A stretch of DNA of 64,000 nt, taken from Sedimenticola sp. (GTDB lineage Bacteria; Pseudomonadota; Gammaproteobacteria; Chromatiales; Chromatiaceae). The notes under the pieces were generated by a model. That model was given only the letters and a program-made list of their open reading frames with translations, was not told the DNA's origin and made no database searches. Below are positions 62,414 to 64,000 of this stretch, in pieces; within the stretch, counting starts at the first letter, position 1; each line of letters starts with the position of its first letter. The position numbers and the translations under genes are program-made. Where the stretch lies: the NCBI GenBank assembly GCA_027068915.1, contig JAMOLT010000033.1, forward strand, positions 27,812-91,811, given 5' to 3'.

Positions 62414-63559
62414 TTAGCGAAAGGTGATTTTACCCTGTTCCATCGATAGCTGACGCTGGCCGGCGAGCAGTTCCCGCAGGGGCTCGCCGGCAAGAGATTT
62501 GCGCCAGCCCTGGAGCAGCGGGGTCTGGCTTTCACCATTGAGCAGCGCCAGCAGATCCTTGCGGCTGGCGATGACCTGTGGCGACAGGCCGGCTTCATGG
62601 GCGATGAGGCGCAGGGCTGCGCCAAGCAGATCCAGAACGGCTTCTTGTTCGGGATCGGGTCGAGTGGCGGGGCGTTTGTCCTTTGGCCACTGGTCTTTTG
62701 GCAGTTGCAGCGCTTGTTGAATCCGTTTGAGTACGGCCTCGCCATTCTTGCGCAGAAAGCCTCCATCGACGCCGCGGATTCGCTCCAGCTCCGGGACGGT
62801 TTTCGGCGAGCGCCGGGCAAGCTCCAGCAGCACATCATCCTTGAGTATCCAGCGTCTTGGCAGGTTTTTCGCCAGCGCCTGCTGTTCCCGCCAGGCGGCC
62901 AGCGCCTGCAGAACCGCCAGCTTGACGCCCTTGAGGTGCTGGAATCCCTTCACTTTTTTCCACATTTCCATGGGTTCCAGGGAGTAGGTTTGCGGGTTGG
63001 CCAGGGATGCAAACTCGGCCTCCAGCCAGGCGAGCCGGTGCATTTTTTCTAGCTGCGATTTCATTTTCAGGTAGGCCCGGCCAAGGTAGATGACATCATC
63101 CAGCGCATAGCGCAGCTGCGCCTTGTCCAGGGGGCGGCGCGACCAGTCGGTGCGTGAGTGATCCTTGGGAAGCTCGGTCTTGAGCACCTGCTGGATCAGC
63201 TTGCCATAGCCGACCTGGTCGCCCAGCCCCAGCAAGGCGGCGGCGGGTTGGGTGTCGAACAGGGGCTGGGGCAGGGTGTTCCAGGCATTCAGAAAGATCT
63301 CCATGTCCTGGCGGGCGGCGTGAAAAACCTTTTCGATGCGTGGATTCATCAGCAGCTCCTGCAAGGGAGCAAGATCGGCGATGGCCATGGGGTCGATGGC
63401 CGCCGCCACTTCATCATTCGCCACCTGAATCAAACACAGCTGGGGGAAGTAGGTGCGCTCGCGGAGGAATTCCGTATCGACAGCAAGCCAGGGGCTGTCT
63501 GCGACCGTGTGGGTGAATTCCTCGAGCTGCTGCGCTGTTTCTATGAATCGTTCCTGCAT
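62414..63559 (-). CDS. rnd: Ribonuclease D
   Basis: 381 residues. DEDD exonuclease motifs: AVDTEFLRERTYFPQLCLIQ, KVFHAARQDMEIF, and LRYALDDVIYLGRAYL. A C-terminal HRDC domain follows (AWREQQALAKNLPRRWILKD). It trims tRNA 3' ends. The ATG at 63559 matches the family start. It is flanked by the higBA remnant and the nested repeat. Confidence 0.96.
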   Translation of the reverse strand: MQERFIETAQQLEEFTHTVADSPWLAVDTEFLRERTYFPQLCLIQVANDEVAAAIDPMAIADLAPLQELLMNPRIEKVFHAARQDMEIFLNAWNTLPQPLFDTQPAAALLGLGDQVGYGKLIQQVLKTELPKDHSRTDWSRRPLDKAQLRYALDDVIYLGRAYLKMKSQLEKMHRLAWLEAEFASLANPQTYSLEPMEMWKKVKGFQHLKGVKLAVLQALAAWREQQALAKNLPRRWILKDDVLLELARRSPKTVPELERIRGVDGGFLRKNGEAVLKRIQQALQLPKDQWPKDKRPATRPDPEQEAVLDLLGAALRLIAHEAGLSPQVIASRKDLLALLNGESQTPLLQGWRKSLAGEPLRELLAGQRQLSMEQGKITFR

Positions 63560-63590
63560 GATGCACCTGTTGTGGAAGAGGGATGGGTAA

Positions 63591-63876
63591 TTATTAACCT
63601 GGCACCAATATATACCATGTTCAGGGCGTCAGGCAGGTGTCAGAACAAGGCGCAGCGCGCAGGCAAGGGTTGTTCCCTTGTCAAGCGTTGCAACGCCGTA
63701 CTGGCGCCTGCCTGACGCCCCTAACTTATTGTTATATATTGAAAGGTCGTCGCCTGCTGGCCCGCGGACTGCGTTAGATCCACTGGCTTTAGAATGGCTA
63801 AAGCGGCGTGGCTCCGCCTTGCCGCGAACCAGCAGGCAACGACTGAACATGATATCTATTGATGCCAGGTTAATAA
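63591..63876. mobile_element. 286-bp nested inverted-repeat element
   Basis: Outer arms of 34 bp (63591-63624 and 63843-63876, both TTATTAACCTGGCA... ending ATGTTCAG inwards) match at 31 of 34 positions. Inside stand two further inverted repeats: GGGCGTCAGGCAGG (63624-63637) with its perfect complement at 63707-63720, and GTCGTCGCCTGCTGG (63746-63760) with 63829-63843 (14 of 15). The single strand would fold into a three-way junction. No open frame of note. It looks like a non-autonomous mobile element or a structured RNA locus. Confidence 0.75.
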
Positions 63877-63906
63877 CCCGGCGACATATAGTGTTGCCGG
63901 GTTAAT
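63873..63906. terminator. Hairpin beside the nested repeat
   Basis: AACCCGGC and GCCGGGTT pair around a 13-nt loop, starting in the last bases of the nested repeat and ending 35 bp before mpl. AT bases flank both sides; it could terminate transcripts crossing from either direction. Confidence 0.45.
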
Positions 63907-63940
63907 ATGATACCTGTATTGTCAGCAAGCAACGATGATT

Positions 63941-64000
63941 ATGCACATACATATACTGGGTATCTGCGGCACTTTCATGGGCGGGATCGCACAGATCGCC
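63941..64000 (+). CDS. mpl: UDP-N-acetylmuramate:tripeptide ligase Mpl (5' end only)
   Basis: The last 60 bases encode MHIHILGICGTFMGGIAQIA, which matches the N terminus of Mpl (MRIHILGICGTFMGG in E. coli as I recall it). Mpl reuses cell-wall tripeptide by joining it to UDP-MurNAc. The remainder is outside the window. Confidence 0.85.
   Translation, partial: MHIHILGICGTFMGGIAQIA

Noticed and set aside
63772..63779. GTTAGAT core inside the nested repeat, as in an attC site
   Set aside because: No matching left core or arm pairing; the surrounding pairing is explained better by the nested inverted repeats.

Overview
The window looks like a chromosomal segment of a gammaproteobacterium. The signs are the dusB-fis, prmA, purH-purD, hemC-hemD, apaG-apaH, rng-yhdP and maf-rlmH neighbourhoods, a TPP riboswitch in front of thiC, and a TonB2/TtpC-type energy cluster. 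Two DsrC/TusE-family sulfur-relay proteins make a sulfur-oxidising relative of the Chromatiales a plausible host, but that is inference. No ribosomal or other marker fixes the taxon.

Layout. 1-8.3 kb: tandem FtsX-type permeases, a DsrC-like protein with an exported YfdX protein, a hypothetical protein, two small overlapping genes, an exported alpha/beta hydrolase and a NatAB-type ABC exporter. 8.3-12.6 kb: TPP riboswitch and thiC, a GIY-YIG nuclease between palindromic repeats, apaH-apaG and a decayed second apaG front end. 12.9-22.5 kb: DUF3450 protein, long ExbB (TtpC-like), ExbB, ExbD, TonB, a TPR protein and a TonB-dependent receptor, then a methyltransferase and a small exported protein. 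22.5-33.4 kb, mostly minus strand: quinone oxidoreductase, secreted M6 metalloprotease, VanZ-like protein, purD, purH, fis, dusB, a zinc-ribbon protein, prmA and thioredoxin. 33.5-46.7 kb: palindromic MITE, diguanylate cyclase, hemCD, dicarboxylate/amino-acid symporter, glutathione reductase with a peroxiredoxin-glutaredoxin fusion, yhdP, rng, maf, rlmH.

47.1-52.2 kb is an AT-rich island unlike its surroundings: eight small same-strand genes, several separated by imperfect palindromes ending in a GTCGTT-type core just before the next start codon. This is the organisation of an integron gene-cassette array without an integrase in view (CALIN-like). It is damaged by MITEs and a frameshifted transposase remnant and bracketed by inverted copies of a dispersed repeat. 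52.4-64 kb returns to core genes: a CHMI-like isomerase, polA, a 1-Cys peroxiredoxin, a possible sulfotransferase, recG, a CsgG/SH3 lipoprotein, tRNA-Thr(CGT), a TusE-like protein, ndk, a deletion-fused higBA remnant, rnd, a 286-bp nested inverted repeat and the first 20 codons of mpl.

The most noteworthy signals are the cassette array, the two DsrC-family paralogues that each keep a different one of the two conserved cysteines, the nested inverted repeat at the right edge, and the decayed gene copies (apaG front end, higBA fusion, transposase). All domain assignments come from reading the translated sequence; no database search was run.
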